DNA of 64,000 bases from Paracandidimonas soli. Its GTDB lineage: Bacteria > Pseudomonadota > Gammaproteobacteria > Burkholderiales > Burkholderiaceae_B. Position 1 is the first letter of the stretch, and every line of letters begins with the position of its first letter. The position numbers and the translations under genes are program-made. This document shows positions 1 to 7,293 of this stretch, one piece after another. The notes beneath the pieces were generated by a model. The model was given only the letters and a program-made list of their open reading frames with translations. It was not told where the DNA came from and ran no database searches. The stretch is taken from contig NZ_SMBX01000006.1 in the NCBI RefSeq assembly GCF_004342005.1, positions 1-64,000 on the forward strand, read 5' to 3'.

Positions 1-91
1 CCACTCCTTCCCATCCCGAACAGGACAGTGAAACGCCTTCGCGCCGATGATAGTGGACGGACGTCTGTGAAAGTAGGTCATCGTCAGGCTC
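1..91 (+). rRNA. rrf: 5S ribosomal RNA, 3' part
   Basis: The first ~91 bases match the 3' three quarters of bacterial 5S rRNA: the CCCATCCCGAACAG block, the AGTGAAACGCC and GCGCCGATGATAGTG blocks, and a closing 3' strand at about 80-91. The 5' end lies outside the window, so this is the end of a ribosomal RNA operon running rightwards. A strong terminator follows within ten bases. Confidence 0.93.
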
Positions 92-98
92 TTATCCT

Positions 99-140
99 AA
101 ACACCCCCGCAAGATCTCTCTTGCGGGGGTGTTTGCTTTT
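99..140 (+). terminator. Rho-independent terminator of the rRNA operon
   Basis: A perfect 16-bp stem pairs AAACACCCCCGCAAGA (99-114) with TCTTGCGGGGGTGTTT (119-134) around a 4-base loop, followed by GCTTTT. It lies directly after the 5S gene. Confidence 0.92.
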
Positions 141-197
141 TACCGACAAGAAAACATAAAACCCATTACGCAAAAACGCGTGGCATGCGCTCTGAGA

Positions 198-280
198 AAG
201 CGAGGCCAGTCCAAACAGGCGCTACAGGCGCCCCCGTATTGAGGCGAGGAAGCTCCCGACTTCAGGCGGGAGTGACTCAC
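198..280 (+). repeat. Dispersed hairpin repeat, copy 1 (left-truncated)
   Basis: This copy matches the right two thirds of a repeat found also at 3138-3264, 44459-44576 and 48949-49075. It begins at AAGCGAGGCCAG and ends in the shared GTGACTCAC. The right-end hairpin pairs CTCCCG (253-258) with CGGGAG (267-272) around an ACTTCAGG loop. The left-end hairpin and the TGACCACGCGCC start are missing. It lies between the rRNA terminator and the 3' end of the esterase gene. No protein is encoded; open frames across it are translated repeat. Confidence 0.8.
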
Positions 281-291
281 ACAGCGGAATC

Positions 292-1119
292 CTACGCATT
301 GCGCAGCATCTGCATCAGCCCGTAATGCAGCGCCAGCGGCCATGCGGACCGGTGGGACTGCCCCGGCAGTACCTGGAAGCCGACCTCGAGACCGGGCTTG
401 CTGGACAGTAGTCGAGCGACTTCGCGGTTGCCGGCTATCATGGCGCGTTGCGCACGCACGCGCTCCAGCTCGGCCAGATTCGGCCGTTGCTGCCGGACTT
501 CCAGCGGATTGACGGCCTGCTCGTATTCACCGACGGTGATCAGCAGTTCGCGTCGGGGCGTATCCGCGGGCGGATCATAGGAAAGCGCGGTGCGCTGCAG
601 GTAGCGTTCTCCCCACCAGACCGAGGGGCTGGATGCGATAAAGGACGAGAACAACGGTGTATTGCCGAACAGCGCATATAGCGTGAACAGCCCGCCCAGG
701 GAATGGCCGGCCAGAGTGACACGGGTTTTGTCGAAAACCGCCCGGCTTTCGATGGCGTCAATCAGCATATTTTGCAGAAAATGCAGGAACTGCGGTGCGC
801 CGCCCTGATCTGCCTCGGGCGGGCAGGCTGCGTCTGCTGGCGAGTTGGCCGGTGCCGTATTGCCATGTGGTGTGTAGTCCAGGCGGCGGCGGCTGGCTCC
901 GGGATAATCAACGCTGACCAGAACCGCATCATTGATATAGCCAGGCGGCTGGCAGGCGGCGTGATAGCGGACCTGGGCCATGGCGATGTCGAAGCCTTCC
1001 GCACCCAGCAATATGACTAATGGCCAGCCTGAAGACGGCGGCGTGCCTTGCGGCGCGGACATCCGGATGCGATAGGGCGCCATACCGGATGGATGCAGGG
1101 TGAAGTCTTCCAGATGCAT
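292..1119 (-). CDS. Alpha/beta-hydrolase, siderophore (trilactone) esterase-like
   Basis: A 275-residue alpha/beta-hydrolase of the IroE/BesA/Fes-like esterase group. The nucleophile elbow GHSLGG places the catalytic Ser at about residue 140, and a C-terminal GQSHRSAW supplies the likely His. Relatives in catecholate systems cut the serine trilactone of the ferric siderophore in the cytoplasm or periplasm to free iron, which fits the EntF-type synthetase 6 kb away. I see no export signal. I chose ATG 1119; an in-frame TTG at 1188 would run through the divergent promoter region and has no ribosome-binding site. It is transcribed divergently from the permease gene. Family assignment is good; the exact substrate is inferred from context. 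Confidence 0.8.
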   Translation of the reverse strand: MHLEDFTLHPSGMAPYRIRMSAPQGTPPSSGWPLVILLGAEGFDIAMAQVRYHAACQPPGYINDAVLVSVDYPGASRRRLDYTPHGNTAPANSPADAACPPEADQGGAPQFLHFLQNMLIDAIESRAVFDKTRVTLAGHSLGGLFTLYALFGNTPLFSSFIASSPSVWWGERYLQRTALSYDPPADTPRRELLITVGEYEQAVNPLEVRQQRPNLAELERVRAQRAMIAGNREVARLLSSKPGLEVGFQVLPGQSHRSAWPLALHYGLMQMLRNA

Positions 1120-1138
1120 ACGGCAATCATTTACAGAA

Positions 1139-1165
1139 ACATGAGATAATCGCCCATCATAATTC
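1139..1165. promoter_or_regulatory. Divergent control region with weak Fur-like site
   Basis: The 112-base gap between the esterase and permease starts holds an AT-rich stretch at 1139-1165 with TGAGATAAT on one side and an imperfect inverse (CATCATAATTC) on the other. It resembles a Fur half-site, and hexamers such as CATAAT (1158-1163) could serve as -10 elements. The match to a full 19-bp Fur box is poor, so this is only a candidate. Confidence 0.3.
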
Positions 1166-1231
1166 GGCTCTGCCGATCCTGTCGACAATCGTGATTTTTG
1201 ATTGCATGCCGGGAGCGGCTAGGGTGTTCTT

Positions 1232-2341
1232 TTGCGAAACACACTCTTGCAACAGCAATCCGACTCCGTACACGAAAAAGAACAGCCGGCGGCGCAAACC
1301 TCGGCCAGCGTGCTCACTCCGGAAGCCTATCGCGCCATCCTGCTGCGCAGGTGGATGTGGATTCTCGGACTGCTTGCCGTCATAGCGGTTTCCATCCTGA
1401 TCGACTTCACGCTGGGGCCTTCCGGCCTGCCGCTGCGCGAATTGCTCGCTACCTTGCTGAATCCCGGTGACGCCGATCCCACCACGCGCGTCATCGTATG
1501 GGATATTCGTCTGCCCTATGCGCTGATGGCCATGGCCGTCGGCATGGCGCTGGGGCTGGCCGGGGCGGAGATGCAGACCATCCTGAACAATCCCCTGGCC
1601 AGTCCGTTCACGCTGGGCCTGTCTTCGGCGGCTGCATTCGGCGCCTCCCTGGTCATTGTGCTGGACATCGGCATTCCCGGCCTGCCTGTGGAGTGGATGG
1701 TGGCGGGCAATGCATTCCTGTTCTCCCTGCTGTCCGCCATGATGCTGCATGCCGTGGCGCGCTGGGGGCAGATGGATGCCTCAGGCGTCGTGCTGTTCGG
1801 CATTGCGCTGGTGTTTTCCTTCAACGCGCTGGTTTCCCTGGTGCAGTTCGTGGCCAGCGCCGAGGCGCTGCAGGGCCTGGTGTTCTGGACCATGGGCAGC
1901 CTGTCGCGCGCGACCTGGCTCAAGCTCGGCGCCCTGCTGCTGGCGTTCGCCATCATCATGCCGATGTCCATGCGCGACTCGTGGCGCCTGACGGCGATCC
2001 GGCTGGGCGAGGATAGGGCGGCAAGCTTCGGCGTCAATGTCAGGCGCGTCCGCCTGCGCGCGCTGGTGCGCATCAGCTTCCTGTCGGCGCTGGCGGTTTC
2101 CTTCGTGGGCACTATCGGCTTCATCGGCCTGGTCGCGCCGCACATCGCGCGCGGCCTGTTCGGCGAAGACCATCGCTTCTACCTGCCAGGCAGCGCGCTG
2201 GTCGGCGGCGTCATTCTGTCGCTGGCCTCGATCGCTTCCAAGAATATCGTGCCCGGCATCATCATCCCAGTCGGCATCGTGACTTCGCTGGTCGGCATTC
2301 CATTCTTCCTTGCGGTGGTGTTCCGCCGCCAACTGCGCTAG
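1232..2341 (+). CDS. FecCD-family siderophore ABC permease
   Basis: A 369-residue integral membrane permease of the FecCD/BtuC family, which forms the inner-membrane channel for ferric siderophores. Visible family blocks are GLAGAEMQTILNNPLASP near residue 110 (the GxxxQxxxxNPLAxP block), many hydrophobic helices, and the cytoplasmic coupling region ending in FVGTIGFIGLVAPHIAR near residue 300. The hydrophilic N-terminus of about 40 residues is longer than usual. The start is TTG 1232, preceded by AGGG and closed off upstream by an in-frame stop; GTG 1310 is a possible shorter start. Only one permease gene is present, so a homodimer is expected. The ATPase gene follows after 13 bases. Confidence 0.9.
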   Translation: MRNTLLQQQSDSVHEKEQPAAQTSASVLTPEAYRAILLRRWMWILGLLAVIAVSILIDFTLGPSGLPLRELLATLLNPGDADPTTRVIVWDIRLPYALMAMAVGMALGLAGAEMQTILNNPLASPFTLGLSSAAAFGASLVIVLDIGIPGLPVEWMVAGNAFLFSLLSAMMLHAVARWGQMDASGVVLFGIALVFSFNALVSLVQFVASAEALQGLVFWTMGSLSRATWLKLGALLLAFAIIMPMSMRDSWRLTAIRLGEDRAASFGVNVRRVRLRALVRISFLSALAVSFVGTIGFIGLVAPHIARGLFGEDHRFYLPGSALVGGVILSLASIASKNIVPGIIIPVGIVTSLVGIPFFLAVVFRRQLR

Positions 2342-2354
2342 GGGGGATGGGAAC

Positions 2355-3140
2355 ATGCTGCAGCTCAGCCACCTGAGAGTCGCCTATGGCGACAAGACCA
2401 TCATCGAGGATCTGTCGGCAAGCGATCTGAATCCGGGGCAACTGATCGCCCTGCTGGGTCCCAACGGCAGCGGGAAGTCGACGCTGCTCAAGGCGGTCGC
2501 CGGGCTGATACCGGTGCGCAAAGGCTCCGTGGTCCTGGATGGCCGCGATCTGACCCGCGCCAGTTTCGAGGCCAGGGCGGAGCACGTCGTTTATCTGCCG
2601 CAAACCTTGCCTGCCGCCACGCATCTGCGCGTGTTCGAGTCGGTGCTGGTGGCGGCCAATGCCTCGCGCCTGGGCGGCCGCGCCACCGAGGCCGAGATCG
2701 AGCGCGTCAATGAGGTGCTGGAGCGCATCGGCATCGCGCACCTGGCATTGCGTTCCCTCGGGCACTTGTCGGGCGGGCAGCGCCAGCTCGTCGGCCTGGC
2801 GCAGGCCCTGATCCGCCGGCCCAGGCTGTTGCTGCTGGACGAGCCGCTGTCGGCGCTGGACCTCAACTTCCAGTTCCACGTCATGGATCTGCTGCGGCAG
2901 GAAACGCAGCAGCATCAGATGATCACGATCGTGGTGCTGCACGACCTGAATGTCGCCTTGCGCCACACGGACCGCACGCTGCTGCTGCGCTCGGGCAATC
3001 TGGTAGCTAACGGGGCGCCGCTGGACGTCATCACGCCCGAATCGCTGGCGTCGGTGTACGGCGTATGCGCGCGCGTGGAGCATTGCTCGCGGGGCAGGCC
3101 GCTCATCATGCTGGACGGCCTGGTCCAGTCCGTGCACTGA
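2355..3140 (+). CDS. Siderophore ABC transporter ATPase (FepC/FecE type)
   Basis: A 261-residue cytoplasmic ATPase. The Walker A motif GPNGSGKST is near residue 36, the signature LSGGQRQ near 138, Walker B LLLLDEPLSALD near 158, and the H-loop histidine in VVLHDLN near 193. It would energise the FecCD permease encoded just upstream. ATG 2355 has a G-rich ribosome-binding site (GGGGGGATGGGAAC); a longer reading to 2310 would overlap the permease gene and adds nothing family-like. The stop codon TGA (3138-3140) is also the first three bases of repeat copy 2. Confidence 0.93.
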   Translation: MLQLSHLRVAYGDKTIIEDLSASDLNPGQLIALLGPNGSGKSTLLKAVAGLIPVRKGSVVLDGRDLTRASFEARAEHVVYLPQTLPAATHLRVFESVLVAANASRLGGRATEAEIERVNEVLERIGIAHLALRSLGHLSGGQRQLVGLAQALIRRPRLLLLDEPLSALDLNFQFHVMDLLRQETQQHQMITIVVLHDLNVALRHTDRTLLLRSGNLVANGAPLDVITPESLASVYGVCARVEHCSRGRPLIMLDGLVQSVH

Positions 3141-3264
3141 CCACGCGCCAAAGCGCAAGCCTCATCGTTCACGACGAGGTCAAGCGAGGCCAGCCCTTAC
3201 AGGCGCCGCAGGCGCCCCCGTATTGTGACGAGGAAGCTCCCGACTTCAGGCGGGAGTGACTCAC
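3138..3264 (+). repeat. Dispersed hairpin repeat, copy 2 (full length, 127 bp)
   Basis: It runs from TGACCACGCGCC to GTGACTCAC. It contains a left hairpin (CCTCATCG 3160-3167 with CGACGAGG 3172-3179, loop TTCA), a central pair of GGCGCC palindromes (3202-3207 and 3211-3216), and a right hairpin (CTCCCG 3237-3242 with CGGGAG 3251-3256). No gene is inside. The first three bases are the stop codon of the ATPase gene. The outline resembles the two ends of an IS200/IS605-type element with the transposase removed. The copy lies between the transport genes and the binding-protein/biosynthesis operon. Confidence 0.9.
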
Positions 3265-3367
3265 CGCATATCCGGGGGCTTGTCCGCCGCGCCTCGCGGC
3301 TTGCATGCGCCTGGGTTCCGCTTGTTTCGCCTGATTACAAGCAGATGCCCGGGGCCGAGTTACCTGT

Positions 3368-3390
3368 TAAAATGAGAATGCAACCCATTT
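3368..3390 (+). promoter_or_regulatory. Candidate Fur-controlled promoter of the siderophore operon
   Basis: Upstream of the binding-protein gene, TAAAAT (3368-3373) could be a -10. It overlaps AATGAGAAT (3371-3379), a close match to one half of a Fur box, followed by an imperfect second half ending in CCATT (3385-3389). Iron repression through Fur would fit every gene downstream. I find no convincing -35. Nothing else is recognisable between the end of repeat copy 2 and 3526. Confidence 0.5.
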
Positions 3391-3526
3391 GTGAATTGCG
3401 TGCGATTTGATTCAGCCAGCGTATGTGAGCACTTTGAAGCGTTGTTTCCATTGTTTGCAGCCACTCGCGCATGTTTTGCCGCCGTGGCTGCCCGAGAGCA
3501 GCCGCGCTAGGCGGCAATGGTTTTTC

Positions 3527-4708
3527 ATGGCACGCAGATTCATCCATTTCGCGTTTTTCCTGGTATTGAGCCTGTGCGCCGGCATCGCCGGCGCGGCGCG
3601 GCAGCCCATCGTCCTGACGGATGTCGCCGGCCGCACGATAACGCTCAAGGCGCCGGCCACCCGCGTGGTGCTGGCGCAGGCGCGGCACTTCCCGGTGCTG
3701 GCGCTGCTCCATCCGGATCCCGTGTCCATCCTGGCAGGCTGGTCCGACGAGTTCAAGACTTCGTTCACGAACGACTACGAGCAGTATCGCAAGGTATTCC
3801 CCGCGATTGCCAGGATCCCCGTCGTGGGGCGGCATACGCCCGATACCTTCTCCGTGGAAAGCACGCTGGGCCTGAGGCCCGACCTTGTGCTGCTGACTTC
3901 CGCGTTTGCCGGCATAGGTCCGGGCATGAAGCCGGAAGACTCCCCCCTGATCCGCGCCTTCGAGTCCGCGGGCGTGCCCGTGGCGGTCATCGACTTCTTC
4001 ATGGACCCCCTGAAAAATACCGAGATCAGCCTCGATCTGCTGGGCAAGGCGCTCGGTCGCGAAGAGCGGGCCCAGTCCGTGCTGGCCATCTACCGCGAAC
4101 GCATGGCGCGCATCCGCTCGCGCCTGGACGCGAGTCCCAAGGAGCGTCCCCCGGTATTCGTGCATGCGCATGCCGGCAGCACCGACTGCTGCAACTCGCC
4201 GGGCGTGGGAACCTTCAACGACATGATCACGTTCGCGGGCGGCCACAATATCGGCTCGGACGTCATCCGCAACGCCACTGGTCAAATAGGGTTCGAATAC
4301 ATCAACAGCCGCAATCCCGTCGTCTATGTGGCCACGGGCACGGGCGGCGCCAAGCGCACGCGTTCGGGGCTGTCCATCGGCGCGGGAGTCGACGAGCAGA
4401 CGGCGCGTGACAGCCTGCGCAAGGTGGTTGCCTCGCAAGGCCTGGGCGCGCTTGCCGCCGTGCGTTCCGGCAATGCACACGGTATCTGGCATGGCTTCAA
4501 CGATTCTCCATTGCACGTCGTCTTCATCGAGGCGCTGGCGCACTGGATTGATCCCGAGCTTTTCCACGACGTGTCCGCGCAGCAGACATTGGACGAACTG
4601 AATGCGTTCCTGCCCATTCCCATGCAGGGCACCTTCATGGTGTCGCTCAGCGAGTCCCCGGGTCGTGGTTCCCAATCGGACAAGGCGGCGGAGGCGGCCA
4701 CGCAATGA
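3527..4708 (+). CDS. Periplasmic siderophore-binding protein of ABC transporter
   Basis: A 393-residue class III substrate-binding protein. A signal peptide (MARRFIHFAFFLVLSLCAGIAGAA) precedes the typical opening IVLTDVAGRTITLKAPATRVV. Two lobes follow, with the second containing NDMITFAGGHNIGSD and, near the end, IWHGFNDSPLHVVFIEALAHW. It would catch the ferric siderophore in the periplasm and hand it to the permease encoded at 1232. ATG 3527 was chosen because the signal peptide starts there and AGGCGG precedes it; the frame is open further upstream but that sequence is not family-like. The stop overlaps the next start (ATGA, 4705-4708), so it is translationally coupled to the transferase gene. 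The C-terminal 25 residues are polar and variable. Confidence 0.87.
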   Translation: MARRFIHFAFFLVLSLCAGIAGAARQPIVLTDVAGRTITLKAPATRVVLAQARHFPVLALLHPDPVSILAGWSDEFKTSFTNDYEQYRKVFPAIARIPVVGRHTPDTFSVESTLGLRPDLVLLTSAFAGIGPGMKPEDSPLIRAFESAGVPVAVIDFFMDPLKNTEISLDLLGKALGREERAQSVLAIYRERMARIRSRLDASPKERPPVFVHAHAGSTDCCNSPGVGTFNDMITFAGGHNIGSDVIRNATGQIGFEYINSRNPVVYVATGTGGAKRTRSGLSIGAGVDEQTARDSLRKVVASQGLGALAAVRSGNAHGIWHGFNDSPLHVVFIEALAHWIDPELFHDVSAQQTLDELNAFLPIPMQGTFMVSLSESPGRGSQSDKAAEAATQ

Positions 4709-5376
4709 TCGAACTGACCTTGCTGCGCACGGATGTTTCCGACGGCGTGGCCGATGGCTGCCTGGCCGACCTGACGCAGGATGAACGCAATGCCTTTGCG
4801 GGTATGCGCCGCGAGGCGGACCGGCGCAGCCGTGTCGTGACGCGCGCCGTGCTGCGGCGGACGCTTGGGCGCAAGCTCGGCTGCGGGCCGGCCGATGTGC
4901 CGCTTTCGCATCTGCCTGGTGGCAAGCCCGTGCTGGATGAGGAGGGCGGCCGGGCCTGGCACTTCAATGTGTCGCACAGCGGAAATATCGCGCTGCTTGC
5001 GGTCGCCGACAATCCTGTCGGCGTGGATGTGGAAACACGGATGCATGGCGATCCGGTTGCGATGGCGCGGCAGTTCTTTTGCGCGCAGGAGCAGGAGCGC
5101 GTGGCCGGCGCCCGGGATGCAGGCGAGGCATTCCTGGCGATCTGGACGGCGAAGGAAGCCGTCGTGAAAATGACCGGGCACGGCCTGCGCATCGATCCCC
5201 GGCGCTTTTGCGTGCCGCATGCGGACACCGCATTCCAGCCCTTGCCGCCGCCATATCCCGTTGCCGAGTGGCAGGATTGCCGGGTGGCCAGTCCGTCGCT
5301 GGCTGACTGCAGCATGGCGGTCAGCGTGATGGGCGCCCCGATACAAGAATTGAGAGTCGAGCATTATGAGCACTGA
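4705..5376 (+). CDS. 4'-phosphopantetheinyl transferase (Sfp type)
   Basis: A 223-residue transferase that moves phosphopantetheine from coenzyme A to a serine of carrier proteins, here the aryl carrier and the NRPS carrier domain encoded next to it. Family motifs are in order: FNVSHSG near residue 89, GVDVE near 109 (metal-binding Asp and Glu) and WTAKEAVVKMTGHGL near 150. The length is normal for the two-domain Sfp/EntD class. It overlaps the binding-protein gene by four bases and the EntE-like gene by eleven, so it belongs to the same transcript. Cytoplasmic. Confidence 0.92.
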   Translation: MIELTLLRTDVSDGVADGCLADLTQDERNAFAGMRREADRRSRVVTRAVLRRTLGRKLGCGPADVPLSHLPGGKPVLDEEGGRAWHFNVSHSGNIALLAVADNPVGVDVETRMHGDPVAMARQFFCAQEQERVAGARDAGEAFLAIWTAKEAVVKMTGHGLRIDPRRFCVPHADTAFQPLPPPYPVAEWQDCRVASPSLADCSMAVSVMGAPIQELRVEHYEH

Positions 5377-7042
5377 CGCATTGATCCCTGTCGTCCAGCA
5401 ATGGCCGGACGATTTCGCCAAACGCTATCGCGAAGCCGGCTACTGGCGCGGCGAAACCTTCGGCGCCATGCTGCGCGAGCGCGCCGCAAAGTATGCGAAC
5501 CGCATTGCTCTGGTGGACGACAAGACGCGCTGGACCTATGCCGAACTGGATGCCAGGGCGGATGCCGTTGCCGCCGGCCTGCTGGCCGCCGGGCTGAAGA
5601 AAGGTGACCGCGTCGTCGTGCACCTGCCCAATATCGCCGAATTCTACGAAGTCGTGTTCGGCCTGTTCCGGGCGGGCATCCTGCCGGTGTATTGCCTGCT
5701 GGCGCACCGCATCACCGAGGTCGAGAATGCGGCCGCCGTTTCCCAGGCGGCCGGCTACATCATGGCGGGCCGCCGCGACGATTTCGATTTCAATGGCCTG
5801 GCGCGCGAGCTGCAGTCGCGGCTGCCGGCGGTAAAGCATGTCATCACAGTAGAGCCTCGCGAACAGGCCGATCCGGCCTTCACTGCGCTCGATGATCTGA
5901 AGGCCGATGGCAAGGGCCAGCCGCTGCCGGACGACCACGCGCCGACCCTCCCGTCGGATGCCGCGTTCCTGCAACTGTCGGGCGGCAGCACGGGCCTGTC
6001 CAAGCTGATTCCGCGCACGCACGACGACTATATCTACAGCGTACGCGAAAGCGCGAATATCTGCGGACTGCACGAGGACAGCGTCTATCTCGTGGCGCTG
6101 CCGGCCGCGCACAATTTTCCCATGAGCTCACCCGGCGCGCTGGGCGCATTCTATGCCGGCGCGCGCGTCGTGCTGTCGCAGTCGCCCAGCCCCGAGCATG
6201 TGTTCGCCGTCATCGAGCGTGAGCGCGTTACCATGACCGGCCTGGTGCCGCCGCTATTGCTGGTATGGCTGCAGGCCGCGGCCGGCAAGCCTTCGCACGA
6301 TATCTCCAGCCTGGAAGTCATACAGGTCGGCGGCGCCAAGCTGACGCCCGAAATCGCGCGAAGGGTCAAACCCGTGCTGGGCGTGAAGCTGCAGCAGGTG
6401 TTCGGCATGGCCGAAGGGCTGGTCAACTACACGCGCCTCGATGATCCGGACGACATCGTCATCAACACGCAGGGCCGGCCCATCAGCCCCGACGACGAGG
6501 TGCTGGTCGTGGATGACCAGGGCAATCCCGTACCGGAAGGCGAGCCGGGCAACCTGCTGACGCGCGGTCCCTATACGATTCGCGCCTACCACAACAATCC
6601 GTCGGCCAACGCCCGTTCCTTCACCGAGGACGGCTTCTACCGCACCGGCGACATCGTCAGGCGTTCGCCCGAAGGCTACCTGACGGTGCAGGGGAGGGCC
6701 AACGATCATATCAACCGCGCCGGCGAGAAGATTTCCGCCGAGGAAATCGAGGATCACCTGCTGGCCCATCCGCAGGTGTTCGACGCCGCCGTGGTATCCA
6801 TCCCCGACGAATATCTCGGCGAACGCAGCTGCGCGTTCATCATTCCCAACGGGGAAAAACCGAAAGCCATGGAGATCAAGCGCTGGATACGTTCGCGCGG
6901 CCTGGCCGAATTCAAGGTTCCCGACCAGGTGGTTTTCGTGGAGCAGTTCAGCGAGACCGCGGTCGGGAAGATCAGCCGCAAAGAGCTGCGCGCCAAGCTG
7001 AGCGCGCAATTGCAGGCGGCTTCCAACGGAGAACAACAATGA
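5366..7042 (+). CDS. entE: 2,3-dihydroxybenzoate-AMP ligase (EntE/DhbE type)
   Basis: A 558-residue adenylate-forming enzyme that activates an aryl acid and loads it onto the aryl carrier. The P-loop-like motif LQLSGGSTGLSK lies near residues 203-214, followed by VFGMAEGLVNYTRLDD and YRTGDIV, and the C-terminal GKISRKELR carries the catalytic Lys. The aryl-pocket stretch HNFPMSSPG (residues 249-257) has Ser where DHB-activating members have Ser and salicylate-activating members usually have Cys, so DHB is favoured. It ends in an ATGA overlap with the carrier gene. It is about 20 residues longer than EntE, mostly at the C-terminus. The enzymes that make DHB are not encoded nearby. Confidence 0.9.
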   Translation: MSTDALIPVVQQWPDDFAKRYREAGYWRGETFGAMLRERAAKYANRIALVDDKTRWTYAELDARADAVAAGLLAAGLKKGDRVVVHLPNIAEFYEVVFGLFRAGILPVYCLLAHRITEVENAAAVSQAAGYIMAGRRDDFDFNGLARELQSRLPAVKHVITVEPREQADPAFTALDDLKADGKGQPLPDDHAPTLPSDAAFLQLSGGSTGLSKLIPRTHDDYIYSVRESANICGLHEDSVYLVALPAAHNFPMSSPGALGAFYAGARVVLSQSPSPEHVFAVIERERVTMTGLVPPLLLVWLQAAAGKPSHDISSLEVIQVGGAKLTPEIARRVKPVLGVKLQQVFGMAEGLVNYTRLDDPDDIVINTQGRPISPDDEVLVVDDQGNPVPEGEPGNLLTRGPYTIRAYHNNPSANARSFTEDGFYRTGDIVRRSPEGYLTVQGRANDHINRAGEKISAEEIEDHLLAHPQVFDAAVVSIPDEYLGERSCAFIIPNGEKPKAMEIKRWIRSRGLAEFKVPDQVVFVEQFSETAVGKISRKELRAKLSAQLQAASNGEQQ

Positions 7043-7293
7043 GCAGCGATAGCCCGATCACCCTGGACAGCATGCGGCGCGACGTCGCACGCATCCTGCA
7101 TGAGGACCCCGACGAGGTCCCGCTGGACGAAAGCCTGATCGAGTTCGGCCTGGACTCCATCCGCGCCATGGCGCTGGCCGCGCGGTGGCGCGAGGCGGGG
7201 GCGGAGGTCGAATTTTCCGAAATGGCGCAGAAGCCCGAACTGGGCTATTGGTGGGAACTGGTACAGCAGGCCCTTGCGCGGCGCGGGGCATGA
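7039..7293 (+). CDS. Free-standing aryl carrier protein
   Basis: An 84-residue single carrier domain. The phosphopantetheine site is FGLDSIRAM with Ser at residue 40, and the helices around it (MRRDVARILHEDPDEVPLDES, MALAARWREAGAEVEFSEM) match the aryl carrier part of EntB/DhbB. In enterobactin and bacillibactin systems this domain is fused to an isochorismatase; here no such domain is attached. It would hold the aryl acid as a thioester between the EntE-like ligase and the condensation domain of the synthetase. It overlaps both neighbours by four bases (ATGA), which suggests stoichiometric coupling. Confidence 0.88.
   Translation: MSSDSPITLDSMRRDVARILHEDPDEVPLDESLIEFGLDSIRAMALAARWREAGAEVEFSEMAQKPELGYWWELVQQALARRGA

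Noticed and set aside
140-343. Short minus-strand open frames over the repeats (also near 2915-3172, 44308-44493 and 44490-45221), some sharing VSHSRLKSGASS or MNDEACALARG
   Set aside because: The shared peptide is simply the translated repeat read in the same frame; there is no ribosome-binding site and the copies differ by frame-breaking changes.
1120-1188. Longer start (TTG 1188) for the esterase
   Set aside because: It would place coding sequence over the divergent promoter and adds 23 residues without family similarity or a ribosome-binding site.
3517-4410. Alternative plus-strand frame beginning ATG 3517 over the binding-protein gene
   Set aside because: The ATG has a nearby AGGCGG, but the product lacks a signal peptide and domain; the frame starting at 3527 has both.
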